A stretch of DNA of 33,913 bases from Collinsella sp. OM04-5 (GTDB taxonomy: Bacteria; Actinomycetota; Coriobacteriia; Coriobacteriales; Coriobacteriaceae), in assembly GCF_003439125.1 (NCBI RefSeq), contig NZ_QSUU01000011.1, positions 1-33,913 on the forward strand, read 5' to 3'. The notes below the pieces were generated by a model. It was not told where the DNA came from. It saw nothing but the letters and a program-made list of their open reading frames with translations, and ran no database searches. This document shows positions 7,965-16,178 of the stretch, in pieces (positions within the stretch are counted from its first letter, which is position 1; the number at the start of each line of letters is the position of its first letter). The position numbers and the translations under genes were made by a program.

Positions 7965-7995
7965 ACTATACACCCATACCCCCTGGGGGTGTCCA
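7965..7995 (-). promoter_or_regulatory. copA promoter with CsoR-type operator
   Basis: Read on the minus strand, TGGACA (7990-7995) and TATAGT (7965-7970) are plausible -35 and -10 boxes 19 bp apart. Between them lies the palindrome ACCCCCTGGGGGT (7978-7990), the G/C-tract inverted repeat typical of CsoR operators. Bound repressor would cover the promoter and Cu(I) would release it. The operator match is visible; its use by the CsoR encoded at 4745-5017 is inferred. Confidence 0.75.
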
Positions 7996-8068
7996 GTAAT
8001 AGTTGGAATGTATGACTTTTCATTACAGATGAGGGTGGCTGCTCAATCGGTGGCCGTCTCTGCCAAAC

Positions 8069-8447
8069 ATCTCAATCTGTAACGTCTGGACCGGTTTTTG
8101 AACCATAGCTGTTACAGATTTAGACAAACATTTCAACCGAAAACTAACGTCTCGATCTGTAACAACTAGACCCCGTTTTACCGAGTATTTGTTACAGATC
8201 AAGACAAACAGTTGGCAGGAAACTCAATGTCTTAATCTGTAACATCTAGACTGGTTTTTTGGGTTCTAACTGTTACAGATCGAGACAGACTGTCCGCGGT
8301 CAACTCAAATGTCTTAATCTGTAACATCTAGAGAGGTTTTTAACCCCTTACTGTTACAGATTGAGATGTTGTCTCGCGGGGTTGAGGTTTGTCTCGTTCT
8401 GTAACATCTAGACCTGTATCTGCCGAGCTAGTGTTACAGATTGAGAC
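8069..8447. repeat. Array of five 57-58-nt hairpin repeats (family A, copies 4-8)
   Basis: Five units start at 8069, 8149, 8229, 8311 and 8391 (periods 80, 80, 82, 80). Each has arms close to GTCTYRATCTGTAAC and GTTACAGATYGAGAC forming a stem of about 15 bp around a loop of 27-28 nt. Most loops begin with TCTAGA-like bases followed by a T run. The linkers of 22-25 nt share an AAC/GTCAACT-like composition, so the real repeat unit is about 80 bp. No gene fits in the array. It lies between copA and the end of the kinase gene. Confidence 0.95.
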
Positions 8448-8489
8448 AATTGCCGGGGAGGGGTCCCGTCACGGCAAGACGCCCGCCGC

Positions 8490-10574
8490 CTAGATGCAGA
8501 ATCCGGGAATCACGCAGGTTCGCTTGTTGGGCTTGCTTGCAGGCGTTGCGTACGTAAAGACGTCGCCGTCGCGTCCCACGCGATTCATATAGAGTGTGCC
8601 TTCGCTCTCCGATGTGTCGGGGCTCACCGTGCGCTCCCACCAGCAGGTGTCCTTGCCCTTCCACTGGCGGACCATCGTCTCGTTCGTGGAATACGGGCTC
8701 ACCTTGAGCTCGCGGAAGAGTTGGTACTCCTTGCCCTCGCCGTTATAGATGTCGGCCAGGTAGTGAAAGTCCTCGGTAAATGACTCGGGTGGCTGATTGC
8801 CGCACAGCTCGACCATGGCGGGCAGCCAAAGGGTTGCGGGCAACTTGCTCAGACACGATGCACTTCTGGCGGCGCCAATGTTATTCGAGATCTTTTTGAC
8901 AGATTTGATGAGTGCGCGCAACTCGTTGGGCAGCAGCTTAAGGCCGTCGCCATCGAGCCATTCCCGCAGTTCGCAATCTGCCCAGCCGGCGCTCAACGGT
9001 TGGGCCGCGGCGTCGCGCTCGGCAATGCCGGCATCGAACATAAACGTCAGTCCGGCCTTGCCCGTTCCGTCCAAAAGCTCGTCGTGGCGGATGCCCACGA
9101 GCTGCGCGCCAACCTGCAGTCCGTTGGTGAGCATGACGCGCTTGGTGCATGGATAGGGGATATGACCGTCATCGTCGAGCAGATGATAGTGCTTGGCGAT
9201 CTCGCGTGCCTCGCTACGGGTCTCGGCGGCCTTAATCTTGAGCGAAATCTCCTGCAGCTGATCCCAGGTGTAGTCGCCAAGCGTACCGCGGATGCCGTCC
9301 AGGTAGTCGGGGATGCCGAAGCCATGGGTTGCCGCCCCGATAACGCCGAGCCCCGCAACGGCCGCGACAACGCCACCGATAATAAAGCGGCGGCGGGTCA
9401 TGGCATCGTGCCGGGCCTGCTCCAGGATCTCTCGCGCGCGCTCGCAGGCGACGTCGACCTTAAGGTGCGTGCCAGAATCGATATTAATCGCGGCCTCGTC
9501 TCCTGCGCCTTCGCGGCCCTCGGATTCGGCATCGGTGAGGTATGCCGAGAGCACCTCGAGCATCTGCTGCTCGGTGGGACGATCGCACTGCTCGACTGAG
9601 ATGCCTTTCATGATGATCTGGACGAGCGCTTCGTCGTCATTGCATCGCGGCTCGAGCGGCGCTGGCTTGGTCTTGGTCTTTATGAGGTAGAACGAGCCGG
9701 TTGCCGCGGCACCCGTCGACTCCACATCGAACGGTTTGCGACCGCTGTAGAGCTGGTACAGAACACTCGAAAGCGCGTAGACGTCGATTGCGGGCGAGCG
9801 GCGAAGGGCCGCGATGCCTTCGATATCCTGCGTGAGCATCTCGGGCGCGGCGTATGCGGGCGTGGCAAAGCGCCAGATGTCGGCGCGCCGGGTGATCGTG
9901 TCATCGCCGAGGGCCATGGTCGCGGAGCCCATGTCGATGAGACAGGGGTCAAAGGAGCAATCGACGATCTGCTGCTCGAGCGTTCGACTGGTGGTACGGA
10001 ACATGATATTGGCGGGCGACAAGTCGCGATGGACGACCGGATTTACGAGTCCCTGGGTCATCAGGAGTGCGCGAAGCACGGCGTTTCCAACGGCGGCCAC
10101 CATCTGGGTGGTTAGCCCGCCCGAGACATCGTGCGGAAGCAAGGGCAGCGCCTGCTTGAGCGAGGTGCCCTCGACCCACTCCATGAGGATGAGCGGGTCG
10201 TCCTCGCACGATCCATAGCCATAGACGCGCGGAAATCCGCGCAGGTGCGAGACGGTGCACAGATGACGGTACTCCTCGAACAGCGCGGCGGTGTTGGCCA
10301 GGTGCGCAGCCGCTTGCTCGGCGGAGCGATCGGGGGCTTGGCCGGAAAGGATGGCGTTGTCCTTGAGCAGCTTGACGGCAAAGACCTCGCCGCTCGTGTT
10401 GGTCGCGCGAAGCACGTGTCCGATATTGCCGTCGTCGCGGTATGCCGTCTGAAGAATTAGCGTCATAAACCGGCGCTTGGCATCGTCCTCGGCGCTGGGG
10501 TCGACCGCCACGGCGGTATCGAACGTGTCGAGACGGATGAGTTTGTCGCCAGGGGCGGTGTTGGTGGTATCCAA
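8490..10574 (-). CDS. Membrane Ser/Thr protein kinase with DUF6273-like C-terminal domain
   Basis: The 694-aa protein begins with a eukaryotic-like kinase domain: ATP-binding Lys in FAVKLL (K68), an Arg/Glu helix (FEEYRHL), catalytic HRDLSPANIMF (182-192), metal-binding DMG (214-216) in place of DFG, and APE (243-245). A Lys/Arg-flanked hydrophobic helix at about 397-416 (RRRFIIGGVVAAVAGLGVIG) anchors it. The remaining 280 residues, probably outside the membrane, match the style of DUF6273 domains (ADCELREWLDG near 530; CWWERTVSP and TCVIPGFCI near the end). It starts with TTG at 10574, five bases after GAAGGA. It lies 170 bp downstream of the FHA gene on the same strand, suggesting a phosphorylation-signalling pair. 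The extracytoplasmic domain may sense an unknown cue. DMG for DFG occurs in active kinases, so activity is still likely. Confidence 0.9.
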   Translation of the reverse strand: MDTTNTAPGDKLIRLDTFDTAVAVDPSAEDDAKRRFMTLILQTAYRDDGNIGHVLRATNTSGEVFAVKLLKDNAILSGQAPDRSAEQAAAHLANTAALFEEYRHLCTVSHLRGFPRVYGYGSCEDDPLILMEWVEGTSLKQALPLLPHDVSGGLTTQMVAAVGNAVLRALLMTQGLVNPVVHRDLSPANIMFRTTSRTLEQQIVDCSFDPCLIDMGSATMALGDDTITRRADIWRFATPAYAAPEMLTQDIEGIAALRRSPAIDVYALSSVLYQLYSGRKPFDVESTGAAATGSFYLIKTKTKPAPLEPRCNDDEALVQIIMKGISVEQCDRPTEQQMLEVLSAYLTDAESEGREGAGDEAAINIDSGTHLKVDVACERAREILEQARHDAMTRRRFIIGGVVAAVAGLGVIGAATHGFGIPDYLDGIRGTLGDYTWDQLQEISLKIKAAETRSEAREIAKHYHLLDDDGHIPYPCTKRVMLTNGLQVGAQLVGIRHDELLDGTGKAGLTFMFDAGIAERDAAAQPLSAGWADCELREWLDGDGLKLLPNELRALIKSVKKISNNIGAARSASCLSKLPATLWLPAMVELCGNQPPESFTEDFHYLADIYNGEGKEYQLFRELKVSPYSTNETMVRQWKGKDTCWWERTVSPDTSESEGTLYMNRVGRDGDVFTYATPASKPNKRTCVIPGFCI

Positions 10575-10744
10575 GGCGTTCCTTCGTTTGGTGGGGCCGC
10601 GTGCTCACACCGAGAACGCGATTATCGATTAAAGCCCATGATAGACGTGTTTGCCGATAAGCTGACTCGTATCGCTATTTATAGTGCAGCGTGCAACGTA
10701 AATGATATAAGACGAGTGACATCTGTTTCCCACGTCTCTACGCG

Positions 10745-11707
10745 CTAGTCCACAATAACGAGAAACGTTGTATAGAGACCCAAGTGAAGTCTGTCGCTGT
10801 TTTCGATTTCCACGGGGGGATAGACTTTGCCGGGCTCTCGTTGGTCGCGGGGCGGCTCGATTACGATATCGCCGTCGCCTGCGCCCGATTCGAGCACCGT
10901 GCCGTTGGTCGATCCAAGGCCCTGGGCGTACCAGTGCTCACCCTCAAGCCAAATGCGAAGATGCTCGCGCGATGCGTCGGCGCCCACATCGGTGATGCTG
11001 GGCGAGGTTTTGGGCAAAGAACCAATCACGGTGCCGCGCGGATCGCGTGTGAGGGGATGGATTTGCATGTCGACGCAGTTGTCGGCATGTGTCCTGAGCA
11101 GACCGAGGTTGGGGGCGACGGTGCGCGGCTGCTCCAGGCTGCCCATAAAGCCACGTCCGACGGTAGTTTCGGTGGTGCCAAAGTGCCCGCCCGTCTTGCT
11201 GTCGCAAAAGCGCTCGACGGTGGCCACGCCTTGAACGGGATCGGCGAGCGCTCCCGTTGCCACAAAGAGCATAAGGTAAAGCGTACTCTTCTCGCGCACG
11301 GCATTGCCGTCAAAGTTGTCGATGTGATTGAGGGCATTTGCATATAGGCGGCTGTCCAGCTTGTAGCTGGCGAGAGCCGACATCATTTCGTTGGCGGCCG
11401 GGCCGCGATAGTGCTCGGCGATTGCCTGATAGGCGGACTCGCCGCCGCCGAGCTTGCTGCAGATTGCCGCGGAAAGATTGAGCGTGGTGACGGCAAAGTC
11501 GCTGTAGATGGCGGGCGCGCACTGGTCAGGCTCGCGATGGACGATGTAACGGGTGAGATACGAGCGGTTGGAAGAGCATTTCTCGAGCAGGGTACTGCCG
11601 AGATAAGAGTTTCCATTGATGAGCATTCGGGCGATCTCGAGATGTTTAAGACCGCCGAACGAGCGAATATCGTTATAGAGGACCGAGCAAGGCGTCTCTG
11701 CTGCCAC
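10745..11707 (-). CDS. FHA-domain protein, probable partner of the kinase
   Basis: The protein is 320 aa. The first two thirds are helical and unrecognised. The C-terminal 95 or so residues form a forkhead-associated domain: GSLP, SREHLRIWLEG, the diagnostic LGSTNGTVLESG, then NSDRLHLGLYTTFLV. FHA domains bind phosphothreonine peptides, and the SxxH and STNGT loops that do this are intact. The start is GTG at 11707 because AAAGGAGG lies five bases upstream; the longer frame from a TTG at 11737 would place that site inside the coding region. No membrane segment is seen. The kinase follows on the same strand after 170 bp, so autophosphorylated kinase or a common substrate is its likely ligand. 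That link is inferred from context. Confidence 0.88.
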   Translation of the reverse strand: MAAETPCSVLYNDIRSFGGLKHLEIARMLINGNSYLGSTLLEKCSSNRSYLTRYIVHREPDQCAPAIYSDFAVTTLNLSAAICSKLGGGESAYQAIAEHYRGPAANEMMSALASYKLDSRLYANALNHIDNFDGNAVREKSTLYLMLFVATGALADPVQGVATVERFCDSKTGGHFGTTETTVGRGFMGSLEQPRTVAPNLGLLRTHADNCVDMQIHPLTRDPRGTVIGSLPKTSPSITDVGADASREHLRIWLEGEHWYAQGLGSTNGTVLESGAGDGDIVIEPPRDQREPGKVYPPVEIENSDRLHLGLYTTFLVIVD

Positions 11708-12287
11708 GGATACCTCCTTTGATTGCTTCCTAGCCAATAAGGCGATAGGAATTAATGGCCCCCGGTGGGCGACGTATTAAATGGCTGCGCAATATGTAGC
11801 GTAACCAAAGCAACATTATAGGCCACATGTTCGAAATTGCAGGAAGACTGAGAGATTTGGTTTGGACCGGACGGAAATCCCCCTCTGTCTTGATCTATAA
11901 CAATTAGGACCGATTTTACTCGGTAACTGTTACAGATTGAGACGTTTGTGAACCGTGTCGACCGTTTGTCTCGATCTGTAACACGTAGAGGAAGATTTGC
12001 CCTGTAGATGTTACAGATTGAGACAATTGGCCCAGACCTGCTCCGTCATCTGTGGTTTACGTGGGGGCATGCGAAGCACGGGTATACTAACCCGCGGCGA
12101 ATCTGCTCCATCGCTTAGGGCCGCTGCGTCTGGACGGCGCGTGATAGGGCTGCCAAAGCGATCGCCAGCGTGCTGAGCAACGTCCTCTCTGTGCGCACCC
12201 GTTTTTGTATGTATTAGCGCACTACCAAGCACGCCCGCGCGGCCGCATGCCGTGCCCATTGCGCGTGCAGATAAGGAACAACAACAT
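11708..12287. other. Divergent intergenic region between the FHA gene and the helicase gene
   Basis: This 580-bp stretch carries two family A hairpins (11887-12024) and must hold the promoters of both divergent genes. A TATACT at 12083-12088 could be a -10 box for the helicase, which would give a leader of about 200 nt, but no good -35 box is seen. Long leaders are known for DEAD-box helicase genes such as E. coli deaD. No other gene is supported. Confidence 0.5.
11887..12024. repeat. Two tandem 57-nt hairpin repeats (family A, copies 9-10)
   Basis: The units are at 11887-11943 and 11968-12024, again 81 bp apart. Arms are GTCTTGATCTATAAC/GTTACAGATTGAGAC and GTCTCGATCTGTAAC/GTTACAGATTGAGAC. 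The first loop contains an exact inner pair, ACCGA with TCGGT. The linker (11944-11967) contains GTCGACC, as does the linker between copies 2 and 3. Confidence 0.93.
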
Positions 12288-14447
12288 ATGCGTAATTCTG
12301 TATCCGACGTCACCGACGCCGAGATCCTGGACGAGACCCGCGAGGCCATGACCCAGGCTGCCTTCGATGCTGCCGATGAGGCCAATGCTGCCCAGGCCGT
12401 CGAGTCCGCTACCGAGAGCCTGCCCGCCTTTGACGAGCTGGGGCTTTCGGACGAGATGCTCCGTGCTATCGAGAATCTGGGCTACACGGCGCCCACGCCC
12501 GTTCAGGCCGGCTCCATCCCCGTGGTGCTCGAGGGTCGCGACCTGCTTGCCGCCGCCCAGACCGGCACCGGCAAGACGGCCGCCTTCTTGCTGCCGACCA
12601 TGAACAACCTGGAGCACATTGCTCCGCCCAAACCCGTGCGTGAGCGCGGCGGCCGCAACCGCCGTCGCGGTGCCAAGAAGCCCGAGGGCAACGGCCGTGG
12701 CCCCGTGATGCTCGTCATCACCCCTACGCGCGAGCTTGCCCAGCAGATCGACGAGGTCGCGAGCAAAATCGCCGACGTCACCGGCCATGTTGCCGTGACC
12801 GTCGTGGGCGGCGTGAGCTACAAGCCCCAGACCGCTGCCCTCAAGTACGGTTGCGACATCCTGGTCGCCACGCCGGGCCGTCTGGTCGATCTGATCGAGC
12901 AGGGTGCCTGCCACCTGGACGAGGTCAAGGTGCTGGTGCTCGACGAGGCCGATCGCATGCTCGACATGGGCTTTTTGCCCGCCGTCCGCCGCATTGTGCG
13001 CGAGACGCCGGCCGAGCGCCAGACGCTGCTGTTCTCGGCGACGCTCGACGAGGAGGCCGTGGGTGAGATCACCGACCTGGTGAGCGACCCGGCCCGCGTG
13101 GAGATCGCGCCCGCCACATCGACCGCCGACACCGTCGACCAGTTTGTGTTCCCGGTGTCCATCGAGGCAAAGAACAACCTGCTGCCTGAGTTCCTCAAAA
13201 AGGAGGGCCCGGAGCGCACCATCGTCTTTATGCGCACCAAGCACCGCGCCGACAGCTGCTGCCGTCGTCTGGAGCGTAAGGGCATCAAGGCCGCCGCGAT
13301 TCACGGCAACCGCAGCCAGGCCCAGCGCGAGCGCGCGCTTTCGGCCTTCCGCGACGGTACCGTCGACGTGTTGGTGGCAACCGACGTGCTTGCCCGCGGC
13401 ATCGACATTAGCGACGTGCGCTACGTCGTGAACTTTGACGTACCGGCCGAGCCGACCGACTATATCCACCGCATTGGCCGTACGGGCCGCGCCGGCGAGC
13501 TGGGCTGGGCCATTACGTTCGTGACCGAGCAGGATGTCGATGAGTTCTACGAGATCGAGAAGCTCATGGACAAGACGGCCGACATCTACGAGGCCGGCGA
13601 CCTGCATGTGGGTCCCAACCCGCCCGCCGTTGATCCCGAGCGCGATCCTGCGGCCTTTAAGGTGAAGAAGAAGACCAAGCGCGGCAAGTCCAAGAGCAAG
13701 AAGAAGCTTGAGCAGGCGCGTCGCGGCGGCAAGCGCAACGGCGACGATTACGGTGATGTGGCCGGTCGTTCCAACCGCGGTCGTGACGAGCGTCGCGGCG
13801 ACGGCGAGCGTCCGAGCCGTCCTAAGCGCGGCGGCAAGACCCGCGTGCGCGAGGGCGTTCAGGCTCGCGTGGACGAGGCTGTGGAGAGCGTGGCTCGCGA
13901 GGTGGCTGCCGAGGAGCGCGGCGGTGCTGGTGCCGTCGAGCAGGTCCCGCGAGGCAACCGTGCCGAGCGCCGTGCCAAGCAGTTCCAGGGCGAGGCGCAC
14001 CGCCGTCGTCGTGAGGACGAGGACCGTGGTGGTCGTCGTCGTGTTGAGCGCGAAGACGAGGGCCGTGGTTCGCGCGGCGGCAAGCGCGGCTCGGGCGACC
14101 GTCGTCGTTCCGGTCGTGATGACGAGCGCAGTGGCCGAGACGAGCGTCGCGGCGGCGAGGGCGCTCGTGGTAACGGCGGCCGCGGCGGTGCTGGTCGTTC
14201 TAACGAGTCGCGCGATCGTCGTGACCCGCGTGCCAGCCGCGATCGTCGCGATGACTGGCGCAACTACGACGATACCCGCGAAGAGCGTCGCGGCGGCTAC
14301 CGTGGTGGTCGCGGCGGCAACCAGGCCGGTTCCCGTGGCGGTCGTGCCGGCGGTCGCGATAACCGTGGCAGCTATGGCAATAGTCGTGGTGGCAAGCGCG
14401 GTAGCAGCTCCCGTCGCCCCGGTGACGGCGGCGGCAAGCGCAAATAA
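12288..14447 (+). CDS. DEAD-box RNA helicase with long R/G-rich tail
   Basis: This 719-aa ATP-dependent RNA helicase has all the family motifs: Q motif around F48-Q73, AQTGTGKT (90-97), PTREL (146-150), TPGRL, DEAD (219-222), SAT (250-252), ARGID (369-373) and HRIGRTGR (394-401). Residues about 113-139 are a basic R/G/K-rich insertion between motifs I and Ia, unusual for the family. From about 450 to the end (some 270 residues) the protein is low complexity, first Lys-rich (KVKKKTKRGKSKSKKK) and then Arg/Gly/Asp-rich with many RGG and GRG steps, a typical nonspecific RNA-binding and condensate-forming tail. The ATG at 12288 has AAGGA upstream; an in-frame ATG at 12252 lacks one. Likely roles are ribosome assembly, mRNA decay and cold adaptation (DeaD/CsdA or RhlE type). 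It is monocistronic with its own terminator. Confidence 0.95.
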   Translation: MRNSVSDVTDAEILDETREAMTQAAFDAADEANAAQAVESATESLPAFDELGLSDEMLRAIENLGYTAPTPVQAGSIPVVLEGRDLLAAAQTGTGKTAAFLLPTMNNLEHIAPPKPVRERGGRNRRRGAKKPEGNGRGPVMLVITPTRELAQQIDEVASKIADVTGHVAVTVVGGVSYKPQTAALKYGCDILVATPGRLVDLIEQGACHLDEVKVLVLDEADRMLDMGFLPAVRRIVRETPAERQTLLFSATLDEEAVGEITDLVSDPARVEIAPATSTADTVDQFVFPVSIEAKNNLLPEFLKKEGPERTIVFMRTKHRADSCCRRLERKGIKAAAIHGNRSQAQRERALSAFRDGTVDVLVATDVLARGIDISDVRYVVNFDVPAEPTDYIHRIGRTGRAGELGWAITFVTEQDVDEFYEIEKLMDKTADIYEAGDLHVGPNPPAVDPERDPAAFKVKKKTKRGKSKSKKKLEQARRGGKRNGDDYGDVAGRSNRGRDERRGDGERPSRPKRGGKTRVREGVQARVDEAVESVAREVAAEERGGAGAVEQVPRGNRAERRAKQFQGEAHRRRREDEDRGGRRRVEREDEGRGSRGGKRGSGDRRRSGRDDERSGRDERRGGEGARGNGGRGGAGRSNESRDRRDPRASRDRRDDWRNYDDTREERRGGYRGGRGGNQAGSRGGRAGGRDNRGSYGNSRGGKRGSSSRRPGDGGGKRK

Positions 14448-14480
14448 CGCACGCATCGCCCGCTAGAGCGAGGTGAACCA

Positions 14481-14517
14481 AGGGCCCCGAGCAACTACGC
14501 TCGGGGCCCTTTTTGTT
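14481..14517 (+). terminator. Rho-independent terminator of the helicase gene
   Basis: AGGGCCCCGAGC (14481-14492) and GCTCGGGGCCCT (14499-14510) form a perfect 12-bp stem with a 6-nt loop, followed by TTTTGTTT. Confidence 0.95.
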
Positions 14518-15073
14518 TGCCGTATCCGATCGCTAGTTCAAATGTGATTTCCTCGGGAATGCATCTAGAGGATGCCGTGGGCCTGTTTCCTACCATGCGG
14601 CAATGGGTCCCATGGGGTGCGCCGTGCATTTTTTGGAGTATTCTGCAGTTCGAGTTGTCTGCATATGATTTGACGTCGCCAACGGTGGCCTTCGGATATC
14701 CCTAGCGAGCGTTCTGAGTCAGATTTCGTCGTTTTCCGGAGCAGGGGCGCGTCATTCTCGCCATGTCGGGACTTAAAAGGATGCGGCGCCCTACAGTTTT
14801 GCCCATCCGCGGCGGTGCTGGCGCGGTCACGTTGCAGAATACTCCGTTTTTTGCACGGGCCAGGATGGGGTACCTCAGGAGAACGCGGCGGTATCCCGTA
14901 AATATATACAATCTGTACCGTAATTTATACAAAACGAAGAGGCAGACAGCGTAGGGTGGGTGCATTGGGGTGCCTGGCGCACCGAAACGGGGAGCTCTCC
15001 CCATGCGCCGTATACTCTGTCTGAATGTGAAAACGGCTTGACGCGTTGCCAGGCGTAGGGAGAGGGTGCCTCG
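14518..15073. other. Intergenic region upstream of the flavodoxin/ferredoxin gene
   Basis: No gene is supported in this 556-bp stretch; the short frames lack ribosome sites. It contains an AT-rich patch at about 14897-14937 (ATATATACAATC, TTTATACAAAA) that could hold a promoter, a TATACT at 15011-15016, and small palindromes such as GGTGC/GCACC and GGGGAG/CTCCCC near 14968-15002. The last bases hold the GGGAGAGG ribosome site of the next gene. Confidence 0.45.
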
Positions 15074-15835
15074 ATGAGCGTATTCGAAATTGTGTTTAGT
15101 CCGACGGGTGGAACGCGGAAGGTGTCTGGCCTTGTGGCCGGGGCGCTGGACAATAATACCGTTACCGTCGATCTGACCGATAGCGGGCTAGATCTCAGCG
15201 CTGTCTCGATGACTGAGGACGACGTGGCCGTAATCTCTGTGCCGGCGTATGCCGGTAGAATTCCGGCTGTGGTGGCTGACCGGTTGGGCATGGTGCGCGG
15301 CAACGGGGCTCGGGCTGTTTTGGTTTGTGTATACGGAAACCGCGCGTTTGAGGACACGCTCGTAGAGCTGGAGGACGTTGCGAAGCATGCGGGATTCCGG
15401 GTAATCGCGGCAGTTGCAGCCATTGCAGAACATTCCATTGCGCGACAGTTTGCTGCCGGTCGTCCGGATGTGCAGGATGCGGCGCAGCTCGCAGAGTTTG
15501 CGCAGCAAATTCAGCAAAAGCTGTTGGCTGAGGATACATCCGAGCCCTCTATTCCCGGCAATCGTCCTTACAAACAAGCCAGAGGTCACCGCATGGCACC
15601 TGAGGCAACAGAGGATTGCGTCTCCTGCGGTGCATGCGCCGCGGCGTGCCCCGTTTGTGCTATCGACAAGGGTGACCCCAAACGAGCAGCTGGCGAGGCG
15701 TGCATCTCCTGCATGCGCTGCATTGCCGTATGCCCGCGAGGCGCTCGTAAGCTTGATCCCAACAAGCTATCCGCTGTTTCCCAGATGCTGAGCAAGGTTT
15801 GCGTCGTGCGGAAGGAATGCGAGCTCTTTGTCTAG
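15074..15835 (+). CDS. EFR1-type flavodoxin/2[4Fe-4S] ferredoxin fusion
   Basis: This 253-aa protein has a flavodoxin-like N-terminal half: FSPTGGTRK (phosphate-binding loop, residues 8-16), then AVISVPAYAGRIP and LVCVYGNRAFED, as expected for FMN binding. The C-terminal part has two Cys clusters, CVSCGACAAACPVCAID and CISCMRCIAVCPRGA, each of the CxxCxxCxxxCP type binding a [4Fe-4S] centre. Such EFR1-family proteins move low-potential electrons in anaerobes, usually with an unknown partner. It has GGGAGAGG before the ATG, no signal peptide and no operon partner; palindromic repeats follow. It may exchange electrons with ferredoxin pools that also serve the hydrogenase further on, but the sequence does not show this. 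Confidence 0.9.
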   Translation: MSVFEIVFSPTGGTRKVSGLVAGALDNNTVTVDLTDSGLDLSAVSMTEDDVAVISVPAYAGRIPAVVADRLGMVRGNGARAVLVCVYGNRAFEDTLVELEDVAKHAGFRVIAAVAAIAEHSIARQFAAGRPDVQDAAQLAEFAQQIQQKLLAEDTSEPSIPGNRPYKQARGHRMAPEATEDCVSCGACAAACPVCAIDKGDPKRAAGEACISCMRCIAVCPRGARKLDPNKLSAVSQMLSKVCVVRKECELFV

Positions 15836-15856
15836 CGCATACGAAATTGGTGCAAT

Positions 15857-15903
15857 GGGGCCAGGTTAATCTGCACCAACCTGGTGCAAACAAACCTGTC
15901 CCC
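15857..15903. repeat. Palindromic repeat GGGGMCAGGT (family C, copy 2)
   Basis: GGGGCCAGGT (15857-15866) and ACCTGTCCCC (15894-15903) pair with one mismatch; inside, GCACCA pairs with TGGTGC. The core GGTTAATCTGC is shared with the copy at 4654-4700. It follows the flavodoxin/ferredoxin gene by about 20 bp. Confidence 0.8.
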
Positions 15904-15917
15904 AATGCACCAGAGTG

Positions 15918-15966
15918 AGGAGTGTCCCCGAGTGCCGGCAGAAAAGGAACGTCCCCAAGTGCTGCC
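15918..15966. repeat. REP-like repeat (family B, copy 2)
   Basis: It contains GGAGTGTCCCCGAGTGCCGG followed by CAGAAAAGGAACGTCCCCAA. This is the inverted counterpart of the 56-108 part of copy 1, with CCGGCA in place of CCGACA. It directly abuts a family C palindrome. Confidence 0.75.
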
Positions 15967-16178
15967 TAAATACCGTTTATCGAAGAAAAAATACCGCTCA
16001 CCGGTCATAATGACTATTCTGGCTTTGGGCTTGTCTAAAATAACTCCCGTAAAAAGAAATGCGGAAGGTTACCGAGTCCCTCGGACGTGGGCCTAACCAA
16101 AGTCTTTGAACGGATGTGTCTCTATGGACGCATTCGCTTGATTTTGGTTGGGCTATATTTATGAAGGGACATGCCACC
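15967..16178 (+). promoter_or_regulatory. Leader and promoter region of the alpha-glucoside PTS operon
   Basis: This 212-bp stretch must hold the operon promoter. TAAAAT at 16036-16041 with TGACTA at 16011-16016 (19 bp apart) is a weak candidate. Downstream is a long stem-loop: GCCTAACCAAAGTC (16091-16104) pairs with GATTTTGGTTGGGC (16140-16153) over 14 positions with two G-U pairs, enclosing a second stem, GGATGTGT (16112-16119) with ACGCATTC (16128-16135). A LicT/BglG-type antiterminator is encoded in the operon, so this is a candidate antiterminator/terminator switch. No strong U tract follows the outer stem, which weakens the case. Confidence 0.45.

Noticed and set aside
8069..8447. The hairpin array read as a CRISPR
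   Set aside because: The repeats are 57-nt palindromes with variable loops, the linkers are related to each other and not unique spacers, and no cas gene is near.
12222..14456. A 744-codon minus-strand frame across the helicase
   Set aside because: It is Ala/Thr-rich antisense of the R/G-rich helicase tail with no recognisable domain.
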